DNA of 6,451 nucleotides from CAIOSQ01 sp044359885. GTDB lineage: Bacteria > Pseudomonadota > Alphaproteobacteria > CACIAM-22H2. This document shows positions 1 through 5,595 of this stretch, piece after piece. The stretch lies in assembly GCA_044359885.1 (NCBI GenBank), contig JBIKLI010000256.1, positions 1-6,451 of the forward strand, in the 5' to 3' direction. How positions within the stretch are numbered: position 1 is the stretch's first letter; the number at the start of each line of letters is the position of its first letter. Below the pieces are notes generated by a model that made no database searches, was not told where the DNA came from, and worked only from the letters and a program-made list of their open reading frames with translations. A program made the position numbers and the translations under genes.

Positions 1-439
1 CAGCGGCAGCGGGCGCCGCAGGTGCCGTCGAAGCGGGCGACGCCGATGCCGCGGCCGGCGCGCCGGCCGGCGACGCCGGGCTGGCCGCCGCCTGCGACGA
101 TGGCGCCGAAGCCGGTGCGATCGTCGCCGCTGCCGCGGCCGGTGACGGCGACGAAAGATCGGGCGGCCGCAATGCGTCCTGGATCATGCCCTTGGGATCG
201 ACGGCGTTCTGGACCATCTGCTCGAAGCCGCCATATTCGAGTTTCTGGACTTGTTTCTTCACTTCGTCGAGTTCGGCCTCGCGGACCATGTCGTCGACAT
301 TGGTCTGGAAATCCCGAGCCATCCCGCGTGCCTTGGCGGCGAATTTGCCAAGTGTCCGCAGCGTTCCGGGAAGTTCCTTCGGCCCGATGAAGATCAGCGC
401 CGCGGCTCCGATGATGAGCAATTCGTTCCAGTCGAACAT
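1..439 (-). CDS. tatB: Sec-independent protein translocase subunit TatB (3' end outside window)
   Basis: TatB is the membrane subunit that, together with TatC, receives twin-arginine signal peptides and hands folded proteins to TatA for export. The start ATG is at 439-437 and 146 codons are visible with no stop, so the gene runs off the left edge. The protein begins MFDWNELLIIG, followed by one short hydrophobic helix (about residues 5-18) and the hinge IGPKELP (18-24), which is the TatB/TatA hallmark. A charged amphipathic and coiled-coil-like region follows (about 25-78, including AELDEVKKQVQKLE). From about residue 92 the tail is almost only Ala, Pro and Ser. The acidic residue E6 near the N-terminus of the helix and the long helical region separate TatB from TatA. 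The gene lies 45 bases after tatA on the same strand; tatC is expected beyond the edge but cannot be seen. The ribosome site is weak (GACGGAACG just before the ATG), which suggests coupling to tatA translation. Identity is confident; only the C-terminus is unknown. Confidence 0.94.
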   Translation of the reverse strand, partial: MFDWNELLIIGAAALIFIGPKELPGTLRTLGKFAAKARGMARDFQTNVDDMVREAELDEVKKQVQKLEYGGFEQMVQNAVDPKGMIQDALRPPDLSSPSPAAAAATIAPASAPSSQAAASPASPAGAPAAASASPASTAPAAPAAA

Positions 440-484
440 CGTTCCGTCACCAGCCCGCGCGCGCTGACCGCCCCGCCAGGAGCG

Positions 485-727
485 TCAGGCCTTGGCGGCT
501 TCCTTCTTGGCGGCATCGCCCGCTGCGGGCGGCTGCTCGGTGACCTGGGCCTGGGTCGTCTCGGCGGCGGGCTTGGCTGCTTCGTCCTCGCCTTCCTTGA
601 GACCCTTCTTGAAGGCGGTCACGCCCTTGGCCATGTCGCCCATCAGCTTCGGGATCTTGCCCGCGCCGAACAGCAGCAGGACGATCACAAGCACCACGAG
701 CCAATGCCAAATGCTGAAGCTACCCAT
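485..727 (-). CDS. tatA: Sec-independent protein translocase subunit TatA
   Basis: TatA is the small protein that oligomerises in the inner membrane to let folded twin-arginine substrates cross. The 80-residue length is normal for the family. A single membrane helix spans about residues 7-20 (WHWLVVLVIVLLLF), followed by the hinge FGAGKIP (20-26) and an amphipathic helix (about 27-46, LMGDMAKGVTAFKKGLKEG). The tail is charged and Ala/Glu/Lys-rich. The FGAGKIP hinge and the short length argue for TatA rather than TatB. The start ATG at 727-725 is supported by GGGAGA eight bases upstream (736-741). The gene is 45 bases ahead of tatB on the same strand. It lies 92 bases after the ABC ATPase gene, from which it is separated by a hairpin (791-815), so it probably has its own promoter, although I could not point to a convincing one. 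Confidence 0.95.
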   Translation of the reverse strand: MGSFSIWHWLVVLVIVLLLFGAGKIPKLMGDMAKGVTAFKKGLKEGEDEAAKPAAETTQAQVTEQPPAAGDAAKKEAAKA

Positions 728-735
728 GACTGACG

Positions 736-741
736 TCTCCC
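736..741 (-). promoter_or_regulatory. tatA ribosome binding site
   Basis: On the minus strand this reads GGGAGA, eight bases before the tatA ATG. It supports the start that gives a TatA of the usual length with the membrane helix at its extreme N-terminus. Confidence 0.6.
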
Positions 742-790
742 TATGCCCCTGGGGTCCTGCCCGAAACAGAAGCCCAATGTCTCAGATCGA

Positions 791-815
791 TCACGCCGGT
801 TCAACCCGGGCGTGA
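791..815 (-). terminator. Hairpin after the ABC ATPase gene, possible terminator
   Basis: Bases 791-797 (TCACGCC) and 809-815 (GGCGTGA) are perfect inverted complements. Inside them GGTT (798-801) and AACC (803-806) can extend the stem, with bases 807-808 bulged. The hairpin begins four bases after the stop codon of the ABC ATPase gene (820-822), the usual place for a terminator. There is no run of T after it on the minus strand, so it is not a classical intrinsic terminator. It may instead protect the 3' end of the mRNA or reduce read-through into tatA. Confidence 0.45.
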
Positions 816-819
816 CCCT

Positions 820-1914
820 TCATTTAGGTTCGTTCGCCGGAAATACGAATGCCTGCGAGAGGTCGAGACCGATATCGAGGATCGCCCCTTCCGGCGGGAG
901 GAACCTTCCCGGCACGCGGGCATGGATGTGATGGTGGGCGTCTGGCGACCCGGCCTGCGACGGGGCCTCGGCCGCCCCGAGGCAGAGATGCACCCAGGAA
1001 CTGCGCCCCAGCAGTCGCGACGCGATGACCCTGGCCGGCCGCAGGGCATCGTCGCTCGCCTCCGACAGCCTGAGCGCCTCCGGCCGGACCAGCACGCGAA
1101 CCGCGCCACCCTCGGCGTGTCCCGGCGCGGGAACCTGTCCGAACGGCGTCTCGACCGCTCCGCCGGCGACCCGACCGGCGACCTCGTTGGTCTGCCCGAA
1201 CATGGTCGCGACGAAGGCGCTGGCCGGGCGCGCATAGATCTCTTCGGGGGGCGCGTCCTGCGCCACCCCCCCGCGGTCGAGCACGACGATCCGGTCGGCC
1301 ATGAACATCGCCTCCTCCGGATCATGCGTGACCATCAGTGTCGCGGCTCCGCTGGCCTTGAGCACGTGCAGCGTGTCGTCGCGGATGCGCTCCCGCAGCC
1401 TGACATCCAGGCCCGAGAAAGGTTCGTCGAGAAGCAGGACCCGCGGCGCCGGCGCCAGGGCGCGCGCCAGGGCGACGCGCTGCTGCTGCCCGCCGGACAG
1501 CTCGTGGGGAAACGCCGCCGCGAAATCGGCCATGCCGACCTGGCGCAGCACCTCGGCGATCCGCCGCGCGCGCGTCGCAGCCGGCAGAGCGGCGATGCCG
1601 AAGCCGATATTCGCCGCCACGTCCAGATGCGGAAACAGCGCATAGTCCTGGAAGACGAACCCCATGCCGCGCGCCTCGGCGGGCACGCCGCCATCTTTTC
1701 CGGCGACATCGCGACCGTCGATCGCGATGCGCCCTGACTGCACGTCCTCGAGCCCCGCGGCGAGGCGAAGCAGGGTCGTCTTCCCGCAGCCCGACGGTCC
1801 GACGAGGCATACCAGTTCGCCCGCCGCCACCCGCAACGAAACCTGCTCGAGAACCCGCGCGGACCCGTAGCGGTGCGACAATGCGTCGATCGCGAGCGTG
1901 ACGCCGCCGACCAT
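820..1914 (-). CDS. ABC transporter ATP-binding protein with C-terminal TOBE-type domain (iron(III)/polyamine-like)
   Basis: This 364-residue protein is the ATP-hydrolysing subunit of an importer and should sit on the cytoplasmic face of the inner membrane. All nucleotide-binding motifs are intact: Walker A GPSGCGKTT (39-47), Q-loop FVFQD (Q89), signature LSGGQQQ (139-145), Walker B VLLLDEP (159-165) with catalytic E164, D-loop SGLD (167-170) and switch histidine H197 in VTHD. About 110 residues follow, resembling the TOBE domain of the CUT1, polyamine and FbpC groups (GQVPAP and VLVRPEALRLSE are visible). DYALFPHLDVAANIGFGI after the Q-loop resembles FbpC-type iron(III) ATPases, but the substrate cannot be read from the sequence. 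No permease or binding-protein gene lies beside it here, so its partners must be encoded elsewhere or outside the window. The start ATG at 1914-1912 has a strong AGGAGG three bases upstream. The frame stays open much further upstream, but that part is antisense to the phosphofructokinase gene and has no family match that I recognise. The C-terminal region has an unusual HHHIH cluster (327-331). Confidence 0.9.
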   Translation of the reverse strand: MVGGVTLAIDALSHRYGSARVLEQVSLRVAAGELVCLVGPSGCGKTTLLRLAAGLEDVQSGRIAIDGRDVAGKDGGVPAEARGMGFVFQDYALFPHLDVAANIGFGIAALPAATRARRIAEVLRQVGMADFAAAFPHELSGGQQQRVALARALAPAPRVLLLDEPFSGLDVRLRERIRDDTLHVLKASGAATLMVTHDPEEAMFMADRIVVLDRGGVAQDAPPEEIYARPASAFVATMFGQTNEVAGRVAGGAVETPFGQVPAPGHAEGGAVRVLVRPEALRLSEASDDALRPARVIASRLLGRSSWVHLCLGAAEAPSQAGSPDAHHHIHARVPGRFLPPEGAILDIGLDLSQAFVFPANEPK

Positions 1915-1917
1915 GTT

Positions 1918-1923
1918 CCTCCT
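1918..1923 (-). promoter_or_regulatory. Strong ribosome binding site of the ABC ATPase gene
   Basis: The minus strand reads AGGAGG, three bases before the ATG at 1914. It decides the start: the same frame is open for more than 250 codons further upstream, but the domain homology begins directly after this site. Confidence 0.75.
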
Positions 1924-1990
1924 GCGACCGAGATCGGCCAATCTGACCGGGCCGGACGCTAGGGCCTTTGGCCAGCCGGTGCAACGCGCG

Positions 1991-2006
1991 CCGCCCGGCC
2001 GGGCGG
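1991..2006. repeat. Perfect 16-base palindrome upstream of the phosphofructokinase gene
   Basis: CCGCCCGGCCGGGCGG equals its own reverse complement over all 16 bases. It ends 11 bases before the ribosome binding site of the phosphofructokinase gene (2018-2024). It could be an operator for a dimeric regulator or form a hairpin in the mRNA leader. In such GC-rich DNA it may also be chance. Confidence 0.5.
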
Positions 2007-2017
2007 ATGCGGATGGC

Positions 2018-2024
2018 GGAGGGG
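2018..2024 (+). promoter_or_regulatory. Ribosome binding site of the phosphofructokinase gene
   Basis: GGAGGGG lies five bases before the ATG at 2030. It selects this start over an in-frame ATG at 1898, which would add 44 residues lacking family similarity and would overlap the start of the divergent ABC gene. Confidence 0.75.
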
Positions 2025-2029
2025 ACTTC

Positions 2030-3085
2030 ATGACGGGGCGGATCGGCATCCTGACCAGCGGCGGCGACTGCGCCGGGCTCAACGCGATCATCCGCGCCGT
2101 GGCGCTGCGCGCCGCGCAGGAAGGCTGGCACACCATCGGGATCCGCAACGGCACCGCCGGGCTGGCGGCCGGGACGCCCGACACGACCGTCCTGGATCCG
2201 GCACGCTGCGACACCCTGATGCTGCGCCAGGGCGGCACCGTGCTCGGCACGACCAACCGCGGCGATCCCTTCGCAGGCGATGGCGGCGCCGACCGGATCC
2301 TCGCCGGCTGGCGCAGCCTCGGGCTGGACGCGATGATCGCGATCGGCGGCGACGGCAGCCTCGCCATCCTGCGCCGGCTCGCGGCGATGGGCGACCTGCC
2401 GCTGGTCGGCATCCCCAAGACGATCGACAACGATGTCGCCATGACCGAGGCCGCGGTCGGCCACTCGACGGCGGTGCAGACCGCGACCGAGGCCCTCGAC
2501 AGGCTGCAGCCGACCGCCGCCAGCCACAGCCGCGTGATGGTGCTGGAGGTCATGGGGCGTGACGCCGGGCATATCGCCATCGCCGCGGGCATCGCCGGCG
2601 GGGCCGACGTGGTGCTGATCCCCGAGTTGCCCTGGCGACTGGATTCGGTCGTCGGCCATATCGAGCGCATTCGCCGCGGCGGGCGCAATTTCGCGCTCGT
2701 CGTGGTGGCCGAGGCCGTCGCCGGCGCGGACGGCGCGAAGGTCCTGCAGCCGGACGCCGCCGGGCGGCGGCGCTATGGCGGCGTCGGGCACGACATCGCG
2801 GCGCTGATCGGCGAGGCCACGGGGGCCGAGACCCGGGTGACCGTCCTTGGCCATGTCCAGCGCGGCGGAACGCCCGATCCGCGCGACCGGCTGATCGCGG
2901 CCGCATTCGGCGTCCATGCCGTCGAGCTGGTCCGCGAGCGGCGCTTCGACCGCATGGTCGCGTGGTGGAACCGGCGGGTCGTGGACGTGCCGCTCGCCAA
3001 GGTCGTCCGCCGCGTCCGCAGCGTCGACCCGCAGGGGCCTCTGGTCCGGACCGCGCGCGGGCTCGGGATCTGCCTGGGCGACTGA
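2030..3085 (+). CDS. pfkA: 6-phosphofructokinase, group III type (ATP use predicted)
   Basis: The enzyme phosphorylates fructose-6-phosphate to fructose-1,6-bisphosphate in cytoplasmic glycolysis. The 351 residues match the usual length of group III (mixed-substrate) phosphofructokinases. Visible motifs, in order, are the phosphate-donor loop LTSGGDCAGLNA (8-19), GTTNRGDP (73-80), GGDGS (106-110), PKTIDND (129-135) with the likely catalytic base D133, MGRDAG (175-180), GHVQRGGTPDP in the C-terminal half, and the family ending ARGLGICLGD. Two positions are taken to decide the phosphate donor. G109 in GGDGS is the ATP-type residue, since PPi enzymes usually have Asp there. K130 in PKTIDND is the PPi-type residue, since E. 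coli-type ATP enzymes have Gly. The Gly plus Lys pair is known in ATP-using enzymes of actinobacteria and plants, so ATP use is more likely, but this is inference. The start is set by GGAGGGG at 2018-2024. It is the only plus-strand gene here, diverging from the ABC gene and converging on murQ, so it is probably transcribed alone. Confidence 0.92.
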   Translation: MTGRIGILTSGGDCAGLNAIIRAVALRAAQEGWHTIGIRNGTAGLAAGTPDTTVLDPARCDTLMLRQGGTVLGTTNRGDPFAGDGGADRILAGWRSLGLDAMIAIGGDGSLAILRRLAAMGDLPLVGIPKTIDNDVAMTEAAVGHSTAVQTATEALDRLQPTAASHSRVMVLEVMGRDAGHIAIAAGIAGGADVVLIPELPWRLDSVVGHIERIRRGGRNFALVVVAEAVAGADGAKVLQPDAAGRRRYGGVGHDIAALIGEATGAETRVTVLGHVQRGGTPDPRDRLIAAAFGVHAVELVRERRFDRMVAWWNRRVVDVPLAKVVRRVRSVDPQGPLVRTARGLGICLGD

Positions 3086-3086
3086 T

Positions 3087-3114
3087 CGGACGCCGGCGGC
3101 CGGCTCAGCGTCCG
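3087..3114. terminator. Hairpin between convergent phosphofructokinase and murQ genes, possible shared terminator
   Basis: CGGACGC (3087-3093) and GCGTCCG (3108-3114) are perfect inverted complements. CGG (3094-3096) can pair with CCG (3100-3102) inside. The stem starts two bases after the phosphofructokinase stop and includes the murQ stop (3105-3107), so it could serve both transcripts. There is no T-run on either strand, so intrinsic termination is uncertain. Confidence 0.4.
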
Positions 3115-4007
3115 CCGCGGGCCGCGCGCACGCGGCCGCCCACCGCGGCGAGACGCTGGCGCGCCTGCGCCGGCTCGAGACCGTCGAGAACGACCAGAAT
3201 GGCGACCTTCAGGTCGCCGCCGGCCGCGGCGAGCGCCTCGCGGGCGGCGGTCTCGTCGCAACCGCCGATCCGCGACAGCATCCGCACGGCGCGCCGCCGG
3301 AGCTTGTCGTTGCTGGCCTGCATCTCGACCATGAGCCCGCGATAGACACGGCCCATCCGCACCATCAGTGCCGTCGAAAGCAGGTTCAGCGCAGCCTTCT
3401 GGGCGGTCCCGGCCTTGAGCCTGGTCGAGCCCGCGATCGCCTCGGGGCCCGTGTCGAGCAGGACCGGCATGTCGCTCGCCGCCAACAGCGGCGCGCCGGG
3501 GTTGCAGGAGATGCCGACCACCAGCGCCCCGGCTTCGCGGGCCCGGCGCGCGGCCGCGACGACGAACGGCGTGGCGCCGCTCGCAGCGACGGCGATCACG
3601 ACATCGGCGGGCCCGGCGCCGGCGGCAGCGATGCGCGCGGCCCCAGCCGCGGCGTCGTCCTCCGCCCCCTCGACGGAGCGCGTCAGCGCCGCATCGCCGC
3701 CGGCGATCAGGAACACGCAGCGCTCCGGGGGCCAGGAATAGGTCGGCGTCAGTTCGACGCCGTCCTGGGTTCCCAGACGGCCGGAGGTTCCGGCGCCGGC
3801 ATAGATCAGCCGTCCGCCGGCCTCCAGGCGCGGAACCGCGGCGCCGACCGCGGCGTCGAGCTGCGGCAAGGCGCGGCGGACCGCCGCGATCGCCTCGGCC
3901 TGATGCTCCAGCAGCGCCTCGAGGATGCGATCGACCGGCCAGCCGTCGATGCCGGCGCAGGTCTCGTCGACGGCCTCGGTAGACGCGATCGGCGGCCCCG
4001 CGTTCAC
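3105..4007 (-). CDS. murQ: N-acetylmuramic acid 6-phosphate etherase MurQ
   Basis: MurQ removes the lactyl ether from N-acetylmuramic acid 6-phosphate, giving N-acetylglucosamine 6-phosphate and D-lactate, in the cytoplasmic recycling of peptidoglycan. The 300-residue length is normal. The SIS sugar-phosphate domain shows GRLIYAGAGTSGRLG (65-79), then DGVELTPTY with E85 and VEGAEDD with E116. By position these correspond to the two catalytic glutamates of the E. coli enzyme (E83 and E114). VGISCNPG, the stretch STRLKAGTAQKAALNLLSTA and GRVYRGLMVEMQASNDKL are further family blocks. The N-terminal family block (roughly TE..N..S..ID) reads TEAVDETCAGID here, so two usually polar positions differ. 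The start is GTG at 4007-4005, overlapping the scpB stop as GTGA. No good ribosome site precedes it, which fits translation coupled to scpB. It is the last gene of the operon that begins upstream with nagZ, another recycling enzyme. GlcNAc-6-phosphate epimerases and other SIS proteins lack the two glutamate motifs, so the call is firm. Confidence 0.95.
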   Translation of the reverse strand: MNAGPPIASTEAVDETCAGIDGWPVDRILEALLEHQAEAIAAVRRALPQLDAAVGAAVPRLEAGGRLIYAGAGTSGRLGTQDGVELTPTYSWPPERCVFLIAGGDAALTRSVEGAEDDAAAGAARIAAAGAGPADVVIAVAASGATPFVVAAARRAREAGALVVGISCNPGAPLLAASDMPVLLDTGPEAIAGSTRLKAGTAQKAALNLLSTALMVRMGRVYRGLMVEMQASNDKLRRRAVRMLSRIGGCDETAAREALAAAGGDLKVAILVVLDGLEPAQARQRLAAVGGRVRAARGGR

Positions 4008-4771
4008 GCCGGACCCGGCCGGTCACCGCCCGGCGCGGGCGCGGCCTCGTCGCCGGGGGCGGCCGCGTCGTCGTCGACCACCGGCCCCTCTTCCGCCTCG
4101 GCCTGGTCGCCGATCGCCGGGGGCAATTCGAGCGATCCCTGCTCGCCGTATTGGCTGACGCCGGGGCGGCGGTCGAGCAGACCGGCGGCGCGCAGTTCCT
4201 CGACGCCGGGCAGCCGGGCCAGCGAATCCAGCCCGAAATGGATCAGGAACTGTTCGGTCGTCACCCATTCGGCCGGCCGGCCCGGCACGTTCTCGCGATG
4301 GCCATGCGGCTTGATCCAGCCGGCTTCCATCAGCTGGTCCAGCGTCCCGCGCGACGTCGAGACGCCGCGGATTTCCTCGATCTCGGCGCGCGTCACCGCC
4401 TTCTTCTCCGCATGCTGGTAGGCGATGATCGCCAGCGTCTCGATCGCGGCGCGGCTGAGCTTGCGCACCACCGGCACCTCGATCTCGAGGAATGCGGCGA
4501 GGTCGGGCGCGGTACGCAGCCCATACTTGTCGGCCACCCGCACGACGTTCACGCCGCGTCCGGCATATTGGGCTTCCAGCACCTGGATCAGTTCGTCGAC
4601 CGGCGCCCCCGCAGGCAGGCGCCGTGCGATCTCCTCGGCCGCGAGCAGGCGCGGCGCCGCAAACAGCAGCGCCTCCACCACCCGCAGCTGATGGGCGCGG
4701 CTGCGCGCCGCCGTGACCTCGTCCTCGGCCGGCGCCGGCGCGCCGTCCGCGATCTGCTCCTGGATCGTCAT
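4004..4771 (-). CDS. scpB: Segregation and condensation protein B (ScpB)
   Basis: ScpB forms a dimer that binds the kleisin ScpA and with SMC builds the condensin-like complex that compacts and separates chromosomes. The 255 residues hold two winged-helix domains. The first spans about 28-100 (LRVVEALLFAAPRLLAAEEI near its start). The second spans about 106-185, opening with the diagnostic SRAAIETLAIIAYQ (106-119) and followed by EIEEIRGVSTSRGTLDQL and GRPAEWVTTEQFLIHFGL (164-181). About 50 residues after position 200 form a Pro/Ala-rich, acidic tail (AEAEEGPVVDDD), probably disordered. The start ATG at 4771-4769 overlaps the scpA stop as ATGA. The end overlaps the murQ GTG, so it is embedded in a coupled operon. 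In many alphaproteobacteria tatA follows scpB directly; here three genes intervene. Confidence 0.96.
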   Translation of the reverse strand: MTIQEQIADGAPAPAEDEVTAARSRAHQLRVVEALLFAAPRLLAAEEIARRLPAGAPVDELIQVLEAQYAGRGVNVVRVADKYGLRTAPDLAAFLEIEVPVVRKLSRAAIETLAIIAYQHAEKKAVTRAEIEEIRGVSTSRGTLDQLMEAGWIKPHGHRENVPGRPAEWVTTEQFLIHFGLDSLARLPGVEELRAAGLLDRRPGVSQYGEQGSLELPPAIGDQAEAEEGPVVDDDAAAPGDEAAPAPGGDRPGPA

Positions 4772-5595
4772 TCCCGCCTCTCGCCAACCGGCAGCACGGC
4801 CACCGGATCCTCCGGTGCGCGTCGCACGAAGATCGGCCCGAACCGCGCGTCCTGACGCATCTGCAGACGGCCGGTCCGCACCATTTCCAGGCTGGCCGCG
4901 AACGTCGCCGCGATCCCCGACCGTCCGACCACGCCGCCACCCAGGCCTGCCGGCATGAAGGCTTGAAGCGTCGTCCAGTCAGGCATCCGGCCCAGCATCG
5001 TCCCCAGCCGCTCCAGCGCCGCCTCCATCGAGTGCAGTTCCGTGGCCGCGATCGTCAGAACGCGGGACTCGTCCCGGGCGCGTAGCTCGCCATAGGCCTT
5101 CAGCAGGTCATAATAGGTCGCCGCGTAGACGGGCTTGCGGACCACGCGCACCCCCTCGGGCTCGCCGCGTCCGAAGACCTGGCGGCCGAATTGCGGCAAC
5201 GCCATCAGACGCTCGCCCGCCGACCGGATACCGTCGAGGCGCCGCAGCTGGAAGGCCAGGGCATCGGCCATCTCCACCGCACTCGGCTCGGCCTTCTGCG
5301 CCTCCGGCGGCGCGGGCAGCAGCAGCCTGGATTTGAGAAACGCCAGCCACGCCGCCATCACCAGATAGTCGGCCGCGATCTCCAGCCGCTGGCGCTTCAC
5401 CTGCTCGACGAAGGCCAGATACTGCTCCGCCAGCGCCAGGATCGAGATCCGGGCGAGGTCCACTTTCTGCTCGCGCGCCAGCGCCAGGAGCACGTCGAGC
5501 GGGCCTTCATAGGCGCCCAGATCGACGACAAGGCTGTCGGGAACAGTCGCCGGCTGCGGCGTGTCCTCGCGGAAGGGAACGATGTCGGCCGTCAT
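4768..5595 (-). CDS. scpA: Segregation and condensation protein A (ScpA, kleisin)
   Basis: ScpA is the kleisin that bridges the two SMC heads and carries the ScpB dimer in the chromosome condensation complex. The 275 residues match the family. The conserved N-terminal block is YEGPLDVLLALAREQKVDL (29-47), followed by I(50)SILALAEQYLAFVEQ and DYLVMAAWLAFLKSRLLLP (76-94), the helical region that contacts the SMC neck. The C-terminal winged helix lies near residues 195-255 (SLEMVRTGRLQMRQDARF). The middle part (about 95-190) is variable, as expected. The start ATG at 5595-5593 overlaps the stop of the upstream metalloprotease gene as ATGA, and its own stop overlaps the scpB ATG. A weak GACGGGG precedes the ATG, so coupling is likely. 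The pairing with scpB makes the identity certain. Confidence 0.97.
   Translation of the reverse strand: MTADIVPFREDTPQPATVPDSLVVDLGAYEGPLDVLLALAREQKVDLARISILALAEQYLAFVEQVKRQRLEIAADYLVMAAWLAFLKSRLLLPAPPEAQKAEPSAVEMADALAFQLRRLDGIRSAGERLMALPQFGRQVFGRGEPEGVRVVRKPVYAATYYDLLKAYGELRARDESRVLTIAATELHSMEAALERLGTMLGRMPDWTTLQAFMPAGLGGGVVGRSGIAATFAASLEMVRTGRLQMRQDARFGPIFVRRAPEDPVAVLPVGERRE

Larger units (their letters stand above)
1915..2029. promoter_or_regulatory. Divergent control region between the ABC ATPase and phosphofructokinase genes
   Basis: These 115 bases separate two divergently transcribed genes and must hold the start signals for both unless transcription enters from further away. The best minus-strand promoter candidate is TTGCAC (1979-1984), 17 bases, then TAGCGT (1956-1961). 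Spacing is ideal but the boxes match the consensus poorly, so it is only tentative. For the plus strand I found no convincing -35/-10 pair. The region also holds a perfect 16-base palindrome (1991-2006) and a short symmetry GGCC-TTT-GGCC (1963-1973), either of which could be a protein-binding site. Confidence 0.4.

Noticed and set aside
251..733. Plus-strand open frame over tatA and tatB
   Set aside because: It is the antisense shadow of two clear tat genes; no independent evidence of coding.
1898..2029. Earlier in-frame start for the phosphofructokinase gene
   Set aside because: It would overlap the divergent ABC start and add 44 residues with no family match; GGAGGGG before 2030 favours the later start.
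1915..2688. Upstream extension of the ABC ATPase frame, giving a protein of 622 residues
   Set aside because: The extra part is antisense to the phosphofructokinase gene, shows no family motif, and a strong ribosome site precedes the ATG at 1914.
1322..2917. Minus-strand open frame of 531 codons
   Set aside because: Arg/Ala/Pro-rich low-complexity product typical of antisense frames in GC-rich DNA; it lies over two well-supported genes.
2773..4026. Minus-strand open frame of 417 codons overlapping murQ
   Set aside because: It is in a different frame from murQ, Arg-rich and without motifs; murQ itself has the full set of family motifs.
2916..4421. Plus-strand open frame of 501 codons
   Set aside because: It runs antisense to murQ and scpB and has no recognisable domain or ribosome site.
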